Shown here: positions 1-13,137 of the stretch, piece by piece
Layout of the letters: each line of letters begins with the position of its first letter
Numbering within the stretch: the first letter of the stretch is position 1
NCBI RefSeq assembly: GCF_001598695.1
Contig: NZ_BCZK01000005.1
Span: 124,001 to 188,000 of the forward strand
Direction of reading: 5' to 3'
Length of the DNA: 64,000 nucleotides
Source of the DNA: Klebsiella oxytoca NBRC 105695
GTDB taxonomy: Bacteria; Pseudomonadota; Gammaproteobacteria; Enterobacterales; Enterobacteriaceae
Notes under the pieces: model-generated
Told to the model about the DNA's origin: nothing
The model's input: only the letters and a program-made list of their open reading frames with translations
Databases searched by the model: none
Position numbers and translations under genes: made by a program

Positions 1-278
1 ATGCCTACCCGCTCAACGCGAACTTTCCACCATTTCTTCAGCGGATAGCGTAGAAAAAGCATGTAGGAAAAATAGCCGGAAATAACAAAGAAGACCTGCA
101 TGCGAAAGGCATGGATGAAGTCGTTGAACAACGTCAACCACCACGACGGCTCTGCGCTGTTGACGTGCCAGCTGTGGCTGGAGTAAATAAGCGAGATGTG
201 AAAAGGGATCCCCAACAGCATCAGCCAGGCGCGGATGCTATCGAAAAAATATTCACGCTGTACCGGAGTATTATTCAT
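1..278 (-). CDS. opgC: OpgC/MdoC glucan succinyltransferase, N-terminal part only
   Basis: This is the 5' end of a leftward gene that runs off the window edge; about 92 codons are visible from the ATG whose complement ends at 278. The translation begins [20 protein letters not shown] and continues with [19 protein letters not shown] and [18 protein letters not shown], which matches the start of E. coli OpgC, an inner-membrane acyltransferase-3 family protein that succinylates osmoregulated periplasmic glucans. It is divergent from opgGH, as in E. coli. The visible part contains the first predicted membrane segments and nothing looks broken. The catalytic region lies outside the window. Confidence 0.93.
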   Translation of the reverse strand, partial: MNNTPVQREYFFDSIRAWLMLLGIPFHISLIYSSHSWHVNSAEPSWWLTLFNDFIHAFRMQVFFVISGYFSYMLFLRYPLKKWWKVRVERVG

Positions 279-309
279 ACAATATCACTACATTCTCAGA
301 CAAATCGTC

Positions 310-328
310 TTATCACTCAACGTGATAA
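310..328. promoter_or_regulatory. Perfect 7-5-7 inverted repeat between opgC and opgG
   Basis: TTATCAC-TCAAC-GTGATAA, with perfect 7-bp arms, lies 32 bases upstream of opgC in the opgC/opgG divergent region. The shape fits a dimeric regulator site. No cognate factor can be named from sequence. Confidence 0.3.
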
Positions 329-482
329 CGTTTAAATTCTCTGCAACCCTACATGAACTCTGGTTATCTGTCTCCAGGATAAGCACGCAAAGTGCAATCG
401 GGGCAGTGAACTGCGTATTCCCTGTGCCGCCAGGCCGAACAATGCAGGGATTATGTTGTCGGAATGCCTGAGTTTCCATTAA

Positions 483-4605
<4,123 letters not shown>

Positions 4606-4621
4606 GCCGTACCTTAAGGAA

Positions 4622-4650
4622 AATACCGGCAATAGTGCCGGTATTTTTTT
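4622..4650 (+). terminator. Rho-independent terminator of opgGH
   Basis: ATACCGGC-AATAGT-GCCGGTAT forms a perfect 8-bp stem followed by a run of seven T, 17 bases after the opgH stop codon. Confidence 0.9.
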
Positions 4651-4672
4651 GACCTGAGAATAGAGGTTGTTG

Positions 4673-4900
4673 ATGAGAGTTTTGCTGGTTATCGCAATGA
4701 CGCTGCTGCTGAGCGGCTGCGGGAGCATTATCAGTCGCACGGTGCCAGGGCAGGGCCATGGAAATCAGTACTATCCCGGCGTGCAATGGGATGTCCGTGA
4801 TTCCTCATGGCGCTACATCACGATCCTCGATCTGCCCTTTTCGCTGGTGTTCGATACGCTTCTGCTGCCGCTTGATGCCAGCCATGGCCCCTACAACTAA
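4673..4900 (+). CDS. yceK: YceK family small lipoprotein
   Basis: This 75-residue protein matches E. coli YceK (DUF1375), an uncharacterised small lipoprotein. The N-terminus MRVLLVIAMTLLLSGCGS has a signal peptide and lipobox LLSGC, so it should be lipidated at the cysteine. The remainder is strongly conserved (ISRTVPGQGHGNQYYPGVQW, ILDLPFSLVFDTLLLP). ATG 4673 is preferred over in-frame TTG codons at 4667 and 4670 because AGAGG ends six bases upstream. It starts after the opgH terminator and converges on msyB, whose stop abuts its own. Confidence 0.92.
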   Translation: MRVLLVIAMTLLLSGCGSIISRTVPGQGHGNQYYPGVQWDVRDSSWRYITILDLPFSLVFDTLLLPLDASHGPYN

Positions 4901-5287
4901 TTAGCGTTCATCCCATTCATCGGCCGCAGCCTGGCCCTCTTCGGTATCGAGCGAGGGTTCAAGCTGAAATTCACCTTCATCCCATTCATGCAGCGTGTTC
5001 TCTTCCAGCCACTCCTGGCGCAGCTCAATCTCATCATAATCACCGTCAAAGACGCTTTGCGCAGCCTGGCCGCTGAGTACGGGCAGGCATTCTCCCTGCT
5101 GATCTTCGTCGGCAAAAAATTCTGCCTGCCAGGCAATATCACCGTCCTGAAGCACGTACTTCTGGATATTTAACTGCTCAATGCTGGCGCTTTCTTCGTC
5201 GCTGTCCGGATTATTAGCCAGAAACTCCTCGCGGGCTGCATCGATTGCTTCTTCGAGCGTGGCATAGAACATCGAATCCTTTGGCAT
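4901..5287 (-). CDS. msyB: MsyB acidic protein
   Basis: This 128-residue, very acidic protein resembles E. coli MsyB (124 residues), found as a multicopy suppressor of secY and secA secretion mutants; its molecular role is unknown. Conserved stretches include TLEEAIDAAREEFLANNP, KYVLQDGDIAWQ, SVFDGDYDEIELRQEW and the end AADEWDER. A strong AGGAGG six bases before the ATG at 5287 supports the longer MPKDSMFYATLEE start rather than the inner ATG. No signal peptide is seen, so it should be cytoplasmic. Confidence 0.92.
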   Translation of the reverse strand: MPKDSMFYATLEEAIDAAREEFLANNPDSDEESASIEQLNIQKYVLQDGDIAWQAEFFADEDQQGECLPVLSGQAAQSVFDGDYDEIELRQEWLEENTLHEWDEGEFQLEPSLDTEEGQAAADEWDER

Positions 5288-5366
5288 GGCTAACCTCCTA
5301 AGAAGAATAGAAATGAATACGATTCAATCTATAGAAGGCGGTTGGCAATGCGTCAAGGAGGGAGCA

Positions 5367-6617
5367 TTAATTTACCGAATGATTGCCGGAACCCGGATTG
5401 TCCGTAGCCCGCTGACGACGAACGCGGCCAAGGGTCAGAGTTGAGTAAACCGCGTTAAACAGCACCACAAATGCGGTCACCAGAAAGACCGCCCGAAAAC
5501 CGTAGTTGGCGGAAACCGACGCGCCGATCAGCGGTCCAGTGACGTTACCGATATCGCGAAACGACTGGTTATAGCTGAATATTCTGCCCGAGATTTGGCT
5601 GGTCGAGTTATACACCAGCAGCGTCTGTACCGCCGGCAGCAGCGCGCCGTCAGCGGCGCCTAGCAGGAAGCGCAGGATCCCCAATTGCAGCGGCGTCTGG
5701 ACGAACGACATAGGAATCAGGAGCAGGACTGAAATCACCAGCGCGACGATCAGGATCTTCTCCGGACCAATACGATCGCCGAGCTTCCCGAGGCGAGGGG
5801 CGCTAAGCAGGGCGGCAATGCCGGGGACTGAAGCTATCATACCGCTGATAAACGCAATATTACTTACGTTGCCAGCAAGATCGCGCACGTAAAGCGTCAG
5901 AATCGGAGCGATGGAACCGGTAGCGACCTGGATAATCAGTGATGTTACAAACAGGCTCAGCACCAGCTTTGGACTTTTAAGCGACGAAAAGACGTCTTTC
6001 GCGCTGAGCATCTCTTTTTTGCTGACCGCGACAAAATTCTCGCGGATGAGAAACAGGGTAAATAAGAAACAAATAAACAGTACGCTTGCTGTCATAAAGA
6101 AGACGGTGCGTAACCCCCAGTGGTCGGCCAGGAAGCCGCCAGCCAGCGGCCCCAGCAGCGCGCCGCTAACGGCCCCCGTAGAGAGGGTCCCCAGCGCCCA
6201 GCCGCTCTTATGGCGGGGGATTTGCGTTGCGATCAGCGCATTGGCGTTGGGAATAAATCCGCCGAGCAGGCCTAACAGCGCGCGCAGGATCAGAAATTGC
6301 CAGATATTCTGCGCCAGCCCCATGAGCAGCATGACGATAGCCATACCGAGGGCTGAGCGCAGCAGCATTATTTTGCGCCCTTTGCGGTCCGCGAGTCCGC
6401 CCCAGAAGGGAGAAGCTACGGCTGAAAATAAAAAGGTAATGCTGAAAACCAGCCCTGACCACATATTCAGGGCACTGTGGCCGGTGACGCCGAGCTGTTC
6501 AACGTACAAAGGGAGAAATGGCATCACCAGGCTAAAGGCCGCCCCGGTTAAAAAGCAGCCGAGCCAGGTGACGGTGAGATTACGTTTCCAGTTAATAGGG
6601 GTATCAGCAGACGACAT
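5367..6617 (-). CDS. mdtG: MdtG major facilitator efflux pump
   Basis: MdtG (YceE) is a 12-helix major facilitator family drug/proton antiporter; in E. coli overexpression gives fosfomycin and deoxycholate resistance. From the ATG at 6617 the protein has 416 residues and begins [20 protein letters not shown], aligning with the E. coli start. The motif [10 protein letters not shown] after helix 2 is the family signature, and [13 protein letters not shown] appears in the second half. An in-frame upstream ATG at 6647 would add ten residues that do not match the family. The ribosome site is weak. In E. coli the gene belongs to the Mar/Sox/Rob regulon; no such box was looked for here. Confidence 0.93.
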   Translation of the reverse strand: MSSADTPINWKRNLTVTWLGCFLTGAAFSLVMPFLPLYVEQLGVTGHSALNMWSGLVFSITFLFSAVASPFWGGLADRKGRKIMLLRSALGMAIVMLLMGLAQNIWQFLILRALLGLLGGFIPNANALIATQIPRHKSGWALGTLSTGAVSGALLGPLAGGFLADHWGLRTVFFMTASVLFICFLFTLFLIRENFVAVSKKEMLSAKDVFSSLKSPKLVLSLFVTSLIIQVATGSIAPILTLYVRDLAGNVSNIAFISGMIASVPGIAALLSAPRLGKLGDRIGPEKILIVALVISVLLLIPMSFVQTPLQLGILRFLLGAADGALLPAVQTLLVYNSTSQISGRIFSYNQSFRDIGNVTGPLIGASVSANYGFRAVFLVTAFVVLFNAVYSTLTLGRVRRQRATDNPGSGNHSVN

Positions 6618-6747
6618 AGGATTCCACTGGCCTGCAGCGCAGGTCAAATAATTGAAAATATGAGCATGCTAATTATGCGCCTGAGAAATGACTGCCGCAA
6701 TGCAGGAGAGCTTTTAAAGCTAAAGGAGGGGACTAAACAAGGCGACA

Positions 6748-6777
6748 TATCCCGCATCCGTGTTCAGATGCGGGATA
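6748..6777 (-). terminator. Hairpin between lpxL and mdtG, probable lpxL terminator
   Basis: TATCCCGCATC and GATGCGGGATA form a perfect 11-bp stem with an 8-base loop, 24 bases beyond the lpxL stop codon. There is no strong T run on the minus strand, so termination may be partial or Rho-dependent. Confidence 0.5.
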
Positions 6778-6800
6778 ACCAGGCGGAAAATGGAAAAGAT

Positions 6801-7721
6801 TTAATAACGAGAAGGAACGCCTTCCGGACGCGTTTTAAAGCGGCGGTGCATCCACATATACTGCTCCGGCGCCATTAATATGCATTTCTCAACAACTTTA
6901 TTCATCCACAGAGCGGTCGTCTCCGCATCGTCCAGCGGCGGATCGCACTCTGGCGGCAGGATGATCAGCTCATAACCTTTACCGTCGGGTTTACGGCGCG
7001 GAACGAAGGGGACGATGCAGGCTTTTGACATCTTTGCCAGCATCCAGGTGCCGGAGGTCGTCGCGGCCTGGTCAACGGCGAAAAACGGCACAAACACGCT
7101 GGCGGCGGGGCCATAGTCGTGGTCCGGCGCGTACCAGATCACTTCTCCCTTTTTCAATGCGCGGATCATACCCTTGAGATCTTTACGATCGATCATGTCT
7201 TTGTTGGAGCGCAGCCGTCCCCAGGTCTGTAGCCAGTCGATAACCGGGTTATCATTAGGGCGATAAACCCCGATACCCGGCTCATTGATGCCGAACATGC
7301 GGGCGCCCATTTCCAGGGTCAGAAAATGAATGCCAATAAGCAAAATGCCGCGCTTTTGCGCCTGTACATCGCGGATATGCTCTACGCCGATGGAGTCCGT
7401 CCAGCGCGCAATACGCTTCGTCGGCCAGAACCAGGCCATACCGGTTTCCATCAGCCCCATACCGACGGATTCAAAGTTTGCCACGACCATCCGGTGACGC
7501 TCTTGCTCGCTTTTATCAGGAAAACAGAGCTCCAGATTGCGATGGGCTATTTTGGCCCGGCGCTTCATTAGCCGCATGGCGATACGGCCAAGACCAGTAC
7601 CGAGGCGATAAATCAGCGGATAAGGCAGCTGAACTACCAACCACAGCAGGCCGATTCCTAACCAAAGCAACCAGTAACGCGGGTGCAGCAACGCTGCGGA
7701 AAATTTAGGTAAATGGGTCAT
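6801..7721 (-). CDS. lpxL: LpxL/HtrB lipid A lauroyl acyltransferase
   Basis: LpxL transfers laurate from lauroyl-ACP to Kdo2-lipid IVA at the inner membrane, a late step of lipid A synthesis. The protein has 306 residues, the E. coli length, and aligns end to end ([20 protein letters not shown] to [12 protein letters not shown]). The HX4E catalytic motif is visible as H132 and E137 in GIHFLTLE, and an N-terminal membrane anchor lies near residues 15-35. It is divergent from trhO. The paralogue LpxP is less likely because the ends and the location beside mdtG and trhO both fit lpxL. Confidence 0.95.
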   Translation of the reverse strand: MTHLPKFSAALLHPRYWLLWLGIGLLWLVVQLPYPLIYRLGTGLGRIAMRLMKRRAKIAHRNLELCFPDKSEQERHRMVVANFESVGMGLMETGMAWFWPTKRIARWTDSIGVEHIRDVQAQKRGILLIGIHFLTLEMGARMFGINEPGIGVYRPNDNPVIDWLQTWGRLRSNKDMIDRKDLKGMIRALKKGEVIWYAPDHDYGPAASVFVPFFAVDQAATTSGTWMLAKMSKACIVPFVPRRKPDGKGYELIILPPECDPPLDDAETTALWMNKVVEKCILMAPEQYMWMHRRFKTRPEGVPSRY

Positions 7722-7930
7722 CTCATACCTGTTTAATTAAGCAACGTGTTCTATTATCGCATTTTTTTATGCCTCAGCCAAAATACCGGCCTCAGATGGC
7801 ATTTAATGTTAATGCAAGCAAATATGGGTGAGAAAAATGTAGCGCAAAATGTAGGGATGTAAATTAAGCGTGTTTGCTATATGATGCCCGCCGTTTATTT
7901 TACTCATTGACTATGCCGAGCAGGTACACC

Positions 7931-8995
7931 ATGCCAGTGTTACATAACCGCATTTCAAATGAGACGTTAAAAGCGCAAATGTTGGCTGAAACCGAGCCGC
8001 GCACGACGATCTCGTTTTATAAATATTTCTCTATTATTGACCCAAAAGCCACGCGCGATGCGCTGTGGATTGCGCTGACTAAGCTTAATGTCTTTGGCCG
8101 AATTTACCTGGCTCATGAAGGGATTAACGCGCAAATCAGCGTCCCGCAAAGCCGGGTCGATGCGCTGCGCGAATTCTTATACGGTTTTGACCCCGCCCTC
8201 AATGGGCTCCGCCTGAATATCGCTCTGGACGATGACGGTAAATCATTTTGGGTTCTGCGCCTCAAGGTTCGCGATCGGATCGTGGCGGATGGAATTGACG
8301 ATCCGACATTTGATGCCACGGACGTGGGGGATTATCTGAAAGCCGCAGAGGTTAACGCGATGCTGGACGATCCCAATGCGGTCTTTATTGATATGCGCAA
8401 TCACTACGAGTATGAGGTTGGCCATTTCGAGAACGCACTGGAGATCCCGGCGGATACTTTTCGCGACCAGCTACCAAAAGCCGTGGAGATGATGCAGGAA
8501 CATAAAGATAAGAATATCGTGATGTACTGCACCGGCGGTATCCGTTGTGAAAAAGCCAGCGCCTGGATGAAGCACAACGGATTTACTAAAGTCTCGCATA
8601 TTGAGGGCGGGATTATCGAGTATGCGAGACGCGCCCGCGAGCAGGGGCTGCCGGTACGCTTTGTCGGTAAAAACTTTGTCTTCGATGAGCGGATGGGGGA
8701 GCGTATCTCAGATGACGTTATCGCCCATTGCCATCAGTGCGGCGCTCCGTGCGATAGCCACACCAATTGCCTGAATGATGGTTGCCATCTGCTATTTATC
8801 CAGTGTCCTTCCTGCGCGGAGAAATTCGCCGGCTGCTGTAGCGAAGCCTGCATGGAAGAACATAAGCTGCCGGAAGAGGAGCAGAGAAAACTGCGTGCCG
8901 GACGGGAAAATGGCAATAAGATCTTTAATAAATCCCGCGGTCGTCTGAATACTAAGCTGGGGATCCCCGATCCTGAGCCGTCAGAAAAACCATAA
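7931..8995 (+). CDS. trhO: TrhO tRNA uridine-34 5-hydroxylation protein
   Basis: TrhO (YceA) is a rhodanese-family protein needed for oxygen-dependent 5-hydroxylation of uridine 34 in tRNA. The 354-residue product matches E. coli YceA (350) from MPVLHNRIS onward. It has an N-terminal acylphosphatase-like domain, a rhodanese domain with active-site Cys200 in MYCTGGIRC, and a cysteine-rich tail ([29 protein letters not shown]) that could bind metal. A longer frame reaches back to 7874, but its extra residues do not fit the family. The tail overlaps the antisense yceO by 15 bases. Confidence 0.94.
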   Translation: MPVLHNRISNETLKAQMLAETEPRTTISFYKYFSIIDPKATRDALWIALTKLNVFGRIYLAHEGINAQISVPQSRVDALREFLYGFDPALNGLRLNIALDDDGKSFWVLRLKVRDRIVADGIDDPTFDATDVGDYLKAAEVNAMLDDPNAVFIDMRNHYEYEVGHFENALEIPADTFRDQLPKAVEMMQEHKDKNIVMYCTGGIRCEKASAWMKHNGFTKVSHIEGGIIEYARRAREQGLPVRFVGKNFVFDERMGERISDDVIAHCHQCGAPCDSHTNCLNDGCHLLFIQCPSCAEKFAGCCSEACMEEHKLPEEEQRKLRAGRENGNKIFNKSRGRLNTKLGIPDPEPSEKP

Positions 8996-9097
8996 CCAGA
9001 TAAGATCGATAAACGCCAGCAGCAGCCACAGCGCCAGGTAGATCATAAAATGTTCGCGGACGTTGTTAACCAGTAATTCAAACAGGCGACGCATCAT
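8981..9097 (-). CDS. yceO: YceO-like small membrane protein
   Basis: A 38-codon frame encodes [20 protein letters not shown] followed by [18 protein letters not shown]. This resembles the C-terminal part of E. coli YceO, a 46-residue protein found at the same place and said to affect biofilm and acid response. The second half is one hydrophobic segment, suggesting a single-span inner-membrane protein. Two adjacent ATGs (9097 and 9094) follow GAGAGAG; the inner one has better spacing. The 3' end is antisense to the last 15 bases of trhO. Position and conservation support it as real; function is unknown. Confidence 0.68.
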   Translation of the reverse strand: MMRRLFELLVNNVREHFMIYLALWLLLAFIDLIWLWFF

Positions 9098-9111
9098 CTC
9101 TCTCAGTTATT

Positions 9112-9139
9112 AACGGCCTCAAACGAGGCCGTTTCTTTT
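9112..9139 (+). terminator. trhO terminator
   Basis: AACGGCCTC-AAAC-GAGGCCGTT is a perfect 9-bp stem with a four-base loop followed by TCTTTT, about 115 bases after trhO. It lies in the upstream region of the antisense yceO. Confidence 0.75.
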
Positions 9140-9169
9140 AGCGTAGTTGTGACGTTGGGCAGCGGGCAG

Positions 9170-10288
9170 TTATTTATTAAACCGCGCCAGTGAAAACGCA
9201 GATAGATCAAATCCAAAGGGTTCTTCAAGCGCGAACCGTGTGGCCAGTTCGCCTAAAACCGGAGCAAATTTAAAGCCGTGACCGCTCAGGCCGGTGATCA
9301 GCAGCGTATCCGGCTGGCCGGGTAGCATATCAATAATAAAGTCTTCGTCAGCAGTATTGTCATAGGTGCAGGATGCGCCGTGCAGGCAGCCGCCGATACC
9401 GGGCAACACGTTACGCAAGAAACTAAAAGATTCTGAACCGTCGGTTGCAACAGAGCCAAACGGCTTGCGCTCCTCCGGAGTGGAAATAAGCTGCCCGCCG
9501 TTATGCTTACCGATTTTTAATTCGTTATCTTCTGCCGGGAAACCGTAAAACTGATCGCCATTGGCTAACTCGCCGGTAAACGCCGGGAAGTTATTTTTGC
9601 TGCTGTAGCGACCATCGGCCTGAAACCAGGCGAAAATTTTACGTACCGGTTGGACAGGGAGTTCTGGCAACAAACGCGTAACCCAGGTACCGGCGCTGAC
9701 AAGGAGTTTTTTGCCGCTGTACTCGCCGTCCAGCGTCTCAACGGTTACGCCGTCCGGTTGGTGGTGAATAGCAGAAACCAGGCAGTTGAACAATTGCGCA
9801 GCTCCCGCTTCGCGTGCCAGACGGATCCAGGTTTCAACGGCCAGTTCGCTGCGCAGTATCCCGGATGCGGGTTCAAATATCGCCCGGTAATCGTCAGGAA
9901 TACGAATTTCCGGCCAGCGAGTCATCACTGTCTGCGCATCCATTTCTTCAATATTGAGCTGGAACTCGCGCGCGCTGCTGGCCACGTTGCGCAGAAAGTC
10001 GGAGTCGGCAGGCCCGAGGTTAATCACCCCTGTACGCTCAAAAACGGCTTCCCCACTGGCGGCGGCAAACTCATCCCATAGCTTCTGCGCGCGTAGTACC
10101 AGAGGGACGTATCTTTCGCCTTCGCCGTAAGCATGACGTATCAGGCGGGTGGTGCCGTGATGGCTACCTTCCTGATGCGGAGGCTGATGGGCATCAATCA
10201 TCAGTACGTTAAGCCCTGCCAGGCGAGCATAATAGCCTGCGGCAGCGCCGACGGAGCCGCTACCGATAATGATAAGATCGTATTGCAT
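9170..10288 (-). CDS. solA: SolA N-methyl-L-tryptophan oxidase
   Basis: SolA is a monomeric sarcosine-oxidase family flavoenzyme that oxidatively demethylates N-methyl-tryptophan and, weakly, sarcosine. The 372 residues equal the E. coli length. The Rossmann motif is [14 protein letters not shown] at residues 7-20, and the cysteine that carries covalent FAD is Cys307 in GASCTYDN. The C-terminus has the typical [18 protein letters not shown]. It is cytoplasmic and a single-gene unit between yceO and bssS. The physiological substrate remains uncertain in the family. Confidence 0.94.
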   Translation of the reverse strand: MQYDLIIIGSGSVGAAAGYYARLAGLNVLMIDAHQPPHQEGSHHGTTRLIRHAYGEGERYVPLVLRAQKLWDEFAAASGEAVFERTGVINLGPADSDFLRNVASSAREFQLNIEEMDAQTVMTRWPEIRIPDDYRAIFEPASGILRSELAVETWIRLAREAGAAQLFNCLVSAIHHQPDGVTVETLDGEYSGKKLLVSAGTWVTRLLPELPVQPVRKIFAWFQADGRYSSKNNFPAFTGELANGDQFYGFPAEDNELKIGKHNGGQLISTPEERKPFGSVATDGSESFSFLRNVLPGIGGCLHGASCTYDNTADEDFIIDMLPGQPDTLLITGLSGHGFKFAPVLGELATRFALEEPFGFDLSAFSLARFNK

Positions 10289-10360
10289 GGTGAGTTCCAG
10301 GTTATTGCTTTATTAGCAGGGTAATTAACAACCTGCTGATATACAAGCCCGAAAATAGTT

Positions 10361-10380
10361 CAGGCACCCGAAGGTGCCTG
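10361..10380 (-). terminator. Hairpin after bssS, probable terminator
   Basis: CAGGCACC-CGAA-GGTGCCTG is a perfect 8-bp stem with a tetraloop, 32 bases beyond the bssS stop. On the minus strand it is followed by AACTATTTTC, a weak T tract. Confidence 0.6.
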
Positions 10381-10412
10381 TTAGGTGAATATTAAGACAT
10401 TTTTGCTAAATC

Positions 10413-10667
10413 TTAATGCCTTCGATACTCATTTTCCTGGTATTCGCCTGATTCAATCTTCGCAATACCTGCTTCCAGAATAGAAATAAACTGACGTGCG
10501 ACGTCCGTCGTTAGCCATAGCGTCTGGCCAATCTCTGCGTCTCTACTGCTTTCTTGAGCGGGGTTTTGGTAGTGCAGGCGCAACATCAGCGCATCGTAAC
10601 TATCTACGGTGCTGATGTCCCATCCAACGAGGGGATGGGTCTGGATGACTTCATTATTCTTTTCCAT
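10413..10667 (-). CDS. bssS: BssS biofilm regulator
   Basis: BssS (YceP) is a small cytoplasmic protein of 84 residues that affects biofilm formation through indole and AI-2 signalling in E. coli; its mechanism is not established. The N-terminus MEKNNEVIQTHPLVGWDIST and the end GIAKIESGEYQENEYRRH are nearly identical to E. coli, while the middle (NPAQESSRDAEIG) varies. Of two adjacent ATGs, 10667 is chosen because AAGGGG lies five bases upstream; 10670 would be only two bases away. Confidence 0.93.
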   Translation of the reverse strand: MEKNNEVIQTHPLVGWDISTVDSYDALMLRLHYQNPAQESSRDAEIGQTLWLTTDVARQFISILEAGIAKIESGEYQENEYRRH

Positions 10668-10888
10668 CATAACCCCTTATTCATATGTTAAAAGACAACA
10701 GTTCTCGAGGTTTAATGCGTGTTTTTTGAAGCAAGTTAATTATATCAGCAGTCAAGAATAAACTCGAGAAATTAAATGAAAAAGAGATACATACGCTGCT
10801 GATTGCTGATTTTTTACGCAAACACAATTCAGTTATACGTTATTTTTGAAGGCGCTAAGCAAAAGCAATAGGGGAGAGTCTGAGTATC

Positions 10889-10918
10889 AAAAAAATAAAA
10901 AAGCCGGGGCGACCCGGC
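10889..10918 (-). terminator. dinI terminator
   Basis: GCCGGG-GCGA-CCCGGC forms a 6-bp GC stem that on the minus strand is followed by TTTTTTATTTTTTT, 35 bases beyond the dinI stop codon. Confidence 0.88.
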
Positions 10919-10953
10919 AAAAAGTTGCACAATGAGGGAGCAAATTTAATTGA

Positions 10954-11199
10954 CTAGTCGCGGACAAACCAGTCGTCAGCGCTTTCCCAGGTTTCTTGCA
11001 GGATTTCGCTAATCCGGTCTTTGTCTTCTTTCAGGCCGCCGATAACCGACAGATTGTTATTAGCCGCGTAGCGAACCGTCACCTGGCTTGACGTCGAGGG
11101 GAACTGCTGTTCGATACGGCGGGAGAGTTCATTGTTCAGCGCATCTAAAGCGCCGTTGGGTAAGGCTGTCGATTTGGCGATAGAGACTTCAATACGCAT
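10954..11199 (-). CDS. dinI: DinI DNA-damage-inducible protein
   Basis: DinI binds RecA filaments and modulates co-protease activity in the SOS response. The 81-residue product aligns with E. coli DinI, with YAANNNLSVIGGLKEDKDRI and ILQETWESADDWFVRD conserved. The start at 11199 (MRIEVSIAK) follows AGGGGG five bases upstream; a longer frame to 11250 is not supported. A LexA box lies 22-37 bases before the start codon, so LexA repression is expected. It is divergent from nothing: pyrC upstream is also leftward. Confidence 0.95.
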   Translation of the reverse strand: MRIEVSIAKSTALPNGALDALNNELSRRIEQQFPSTSSQVTVRYAANNNLSVIGGLKEDKDRISEILQETWESADDWFVRD

Positions 11200-11220
11200 A
11201 ATTGCCCCCTGTGTAATGTA

Positions 11221-11236
11221 CTGTTTATTTATACAG
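11221..11236 (-). promoter_or_regulatory. LexA SOS box of dinI
   Basis: CTGTTTATTTATACAG fits the LexA consensus CTG-N10-CAG with an AT-rich core and sits just upstream of dinI. The flanking TA...TA also matches the 20-base SOS consensus. Confidence 0.92.
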
Positions 11237-11271
11237 TATGGTTGTCGCATTTACAACAGGGGGAGAGGTAT

Positions 11272-12318
11272 TTATTTCTTCATGCTCCAGCGCACGGTTT
11301 CTCCTGCCAGGAACGGCACCAGCGCGTCGCCAGGCAGAGCGATACTCTCTACCACCAGGCTCTCTTCGCGCACCAGCTCAACGTAGCCTTCATTGACCGG
11401 CAGACCATAGAAGCGAGGGCCGTTAAGCGAACAAAAGGCTTCAAAGTGCTGCAGGGCGTTCATCTCCTCGAACACCGTTGCGTAGCTGCCCAGGGCGGTC
11501 GGGGCGTTAAAACAGCCTGCACATCCGCAGCTGGCTTCCTTACGATGGCGGGCATGCGGAGCGGAATCAGTACCGAGGAAGGCGCGGTCAAAACCGCTGG
11601 CCACCAGTTCGCGCAGCGCCTGCTGGTGAATATTGCGTTTAAGGATCGGCAGGCAATATAGATGGGGACGCACGCCGCCAACCAGCATATGATTGCGGTT
11701 AAACATCAGGTGCTGCGGGGTGATGGTCGCCGCCAGCAGCTCATTGCCGTCGCGTACGTATTCAGCGGCATCTTTGGTGGTGATGTGTTCGAACACCACT
11801 TTCAGACCCGGCAGGCGCCGACGCAGCGGCTCCATGACGGTTTCAATGAACCGCGCTTCTCTGTCAAAAATATCGATGTCCGCGTGAGTGACCTCACCGT
11901 GCACCAGCAGGGGCATTCCCAGCTTTTCCATGCGCTCCAGTACCGGCATGATTGCATCAGTGCTGGTGACGCCGTGGCTGGAGTTGGTGGTCGCATTGGC
12001 CGGATAAAGTTTGGCGGCGGTGAAAACGCCCTCGTTGAATCCGCGTTCCAGCTCAGCAGGGTCGAGCGTATCCGTCAGATAACAGGTCATCAGCGGCGTA
12101 AAATCGTGGCCCGCCGGGATTGCCGCCATGATGCGCTGGCGATAGGCAAGGGCGGCTTCGACGGTGGTGACAGGGGGTACCAGATTCGGCATCACGATCG
12201 CCCGGCCATAAAACTCACTGGTGTAAGGCACGACGGTTTTTAACATATCGTCATCGCGCAGATGGATATGCCAGTCGTCAGGGCGGCGGATTTTCAATAC
12301 CTGGGATTGTGCTGTCAT
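11272..12318 (-). CDS. pyrC: PyrC dihydroorotase
   Basis: PyrC cyclises N-carbamoyl-aspartate to dihydroorotate in pyrimidine synthesis, using two zinc ions. The 348 residues equal the E. coli length. Metal ligands are visible: H17 and H19 in DDWHIHLRD, Lys103 (carboxylated) in AAKLYPA, H140 in LLVHGEVTH, and later HITTKDA and [12 protein letters not shown]. It is cytoplasmic and transcribed alone. Upstream lie a PurR-like operator and an inverted repeat that can mask the ribosome site, which fits known CTP-sensitive start-site switching and purine co-regulation in enterics. Confidence 0.97.
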   Translation of the reverse strand: MTAQSQVLKIRRPDDWHIHLRDDDMLKTVVPYTSEFYGRAIVMPNLVPPVTTVEAALAYRQRIMAAIPAGHDFTPLMTCYLTDTLDPAELERGFNEGVFTAAKLYPANATTNSSHGVTSTDAIMPVLERMEKLGMPLLVHGEVTHADIDIFDREARFIETVMEPLRRRLPGLKVVFEHITTKDAAEYVRDGNELLAATITPQHLMFNRNHMLVGGVRPHLYCLPILKRNIHQQALRELVASGFDRAFLGTDSAPHARHRKEASCGCAGCFNAPTALGSYATVFEEMNALQHFEAFCSLNGPRFYGLPVNEGYVELVREESLVVESIALPGDALVPFLAGETVRWSMKK

Positions 12319-12326
12319 GGAAGGCT

Positions 12327-12366
12327 CCGGCTAAATAGGGTCAGTCATCAGGGCTGTTTTTGCCGG
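12327..12366 (-). promoter_or_regulatory. pyrC leader pairing that masks the ribosome site
   Basis: On the minus strand CCGGC (12366-12362) near the expected transcript start can pair with GCCGG (12331-12327), which overlaps the GGAG ribosome site of pyrC. In E. coli and Salmonella, transcripts begun at C carry the 5' arm and are poorly translated, while those begun further in escape. The same arrangement is visible here; the start site itself is inferred. Confidence 0.55.
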
Positions 12367-12379
12367 GCACTAAGGATAA

Positions 12380-12395
12380 GCGTAAACGTTTTCCT
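12380..12395 (-). promoter_or_regulatory. PurR operator upstream of pyrC
   Basis: On the minus strand AGGAAAACGTTTACGC closely fits the PurR consensus ACGCAAACGTTTGCGT around the central AACGTT, at the place expected for the pyrC PurR site. Confidence 0.7.
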
Positions 12396-12411
12396 TTGCA
12401 TCAACTTCTGT

Positions 12412-12436
12412 AAAAAAACGGGCGCTTCTGCGCCCG
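12412..12436 (-). terminator. yceB terminator
   Basis: CGGGCGC-TTCT-GCGCCCG is a 7-bp stem with a tetraloop; on the minus strand a run of seven T follows, directly after the yceB stop codon. Confidence 0.88.
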
Positions 12437-12441
12437 AGCCG

Positions 12442-13002
12442 TTAGTTAGTGAACGGGATAATAATCTCACCCGGCTTAACCTCAATCCCTTTAGCATACT
12501 TTTTCGCCAACGCTTCGCCCGCACTGGCGTCTTCGCGCAGGACGTAGGCAGGCTGCTGATTGAAGTAGCTACGCAGCGACTGATTCAGGTAAGGAATGAG
12601 CGTCTGTACCACGGACTGCAGTTTTTCAGGTTGAACCTTTGCGTCCACCACCTCCATCTCCTGCAGGAAAATGGCGCCTTTCTCTTTGTTGAAGGTCGGC
12701 AGCGCTTTTAACTTCAGGTCAATGGTCGCTTTCTGGTTCCCGAATAGTGAATTCAGATCTAAATTAGCAACGCCGCTTAGCGTCACTTTATTGGGTTCTT
12801 CACGACCAATCGCGCTGGTCAGGTTTTGTAGTTCAATATGAGCATCCGCAACGCCGGGCAGGCCAATATCCTTGGCGAAGTGGTTACGTTTCTGCAGCGC
12901 CTGGTTGATCTCCTGCTCACTCACGGAATATTGCGTAAGCTGATTACAGCCGCTCAGCAGGCCGCTGACGATAAGCGCGGCCGCGATAAACATCTTTTTC
13001 AT
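12442..13002 (-). CDS. yceB: YceB lipoprotein (DUF1439)
   Basis: This 186-residue protein matches E. coli YceB in length and sequence. The N-terminus MKKMFIAAALIVSGLLSGCNQ carries a lipoprotein signal with lipobox LLSGC. The mature part has YSVSEQEINQALQKRN, IGLPGVADAHIEL and a conserved end AKGIEVKPGEIIIPF. Function is unknown in the family. ATG 13002 follows AAGGA with good spacing; the longer frame to 13020 would bury the signal peptide. It is flanked by terminators, so it appears monocistronic. Confidence 0.92.
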   Translation of the reverse strand: MKKMFIAAALIVSGLLSGCNQLTQYSVSEQEINQALQKRNHFAKDIGLPGVADAHIELQNLTSAIGREEPNKVTLSGVANLDLNSLFGNQKATIDLKLKALPTFNKEKGAIFLQEMEVVDAKVQPEKLQSVVQTLIPYLNQSLRSYFNQQPAYVLREDASAGEALAKKYAKGIEVKPGEIIIPFTN

Positions 13003-13092
13003 TGGATTCCTTAATGTCATGCCATGGGTTCATCCTGACACAAAGCAGCATGACCCGCCAGCGCAGGAGGTGCTAGCGGAAAAGACTTAAAA

Positions 13093-13132
13093 AGCGGGGG
13101 GAGGCAGCGAAGGACACTACCTTCCGCTGCCC
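13093..13132 (-). terminator. grxB terminator
   Basis: GGCAGCGAAGG (13103-13113) pairs with CCTTCCGCTGCC (13120-13132) apart from one bulged base. On the minus strand a C-rich stretch and then TTTTT follow, just beyond the grxB stop. Confidence 0.65.
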
Positions 13133-13137
13133 TGAGC

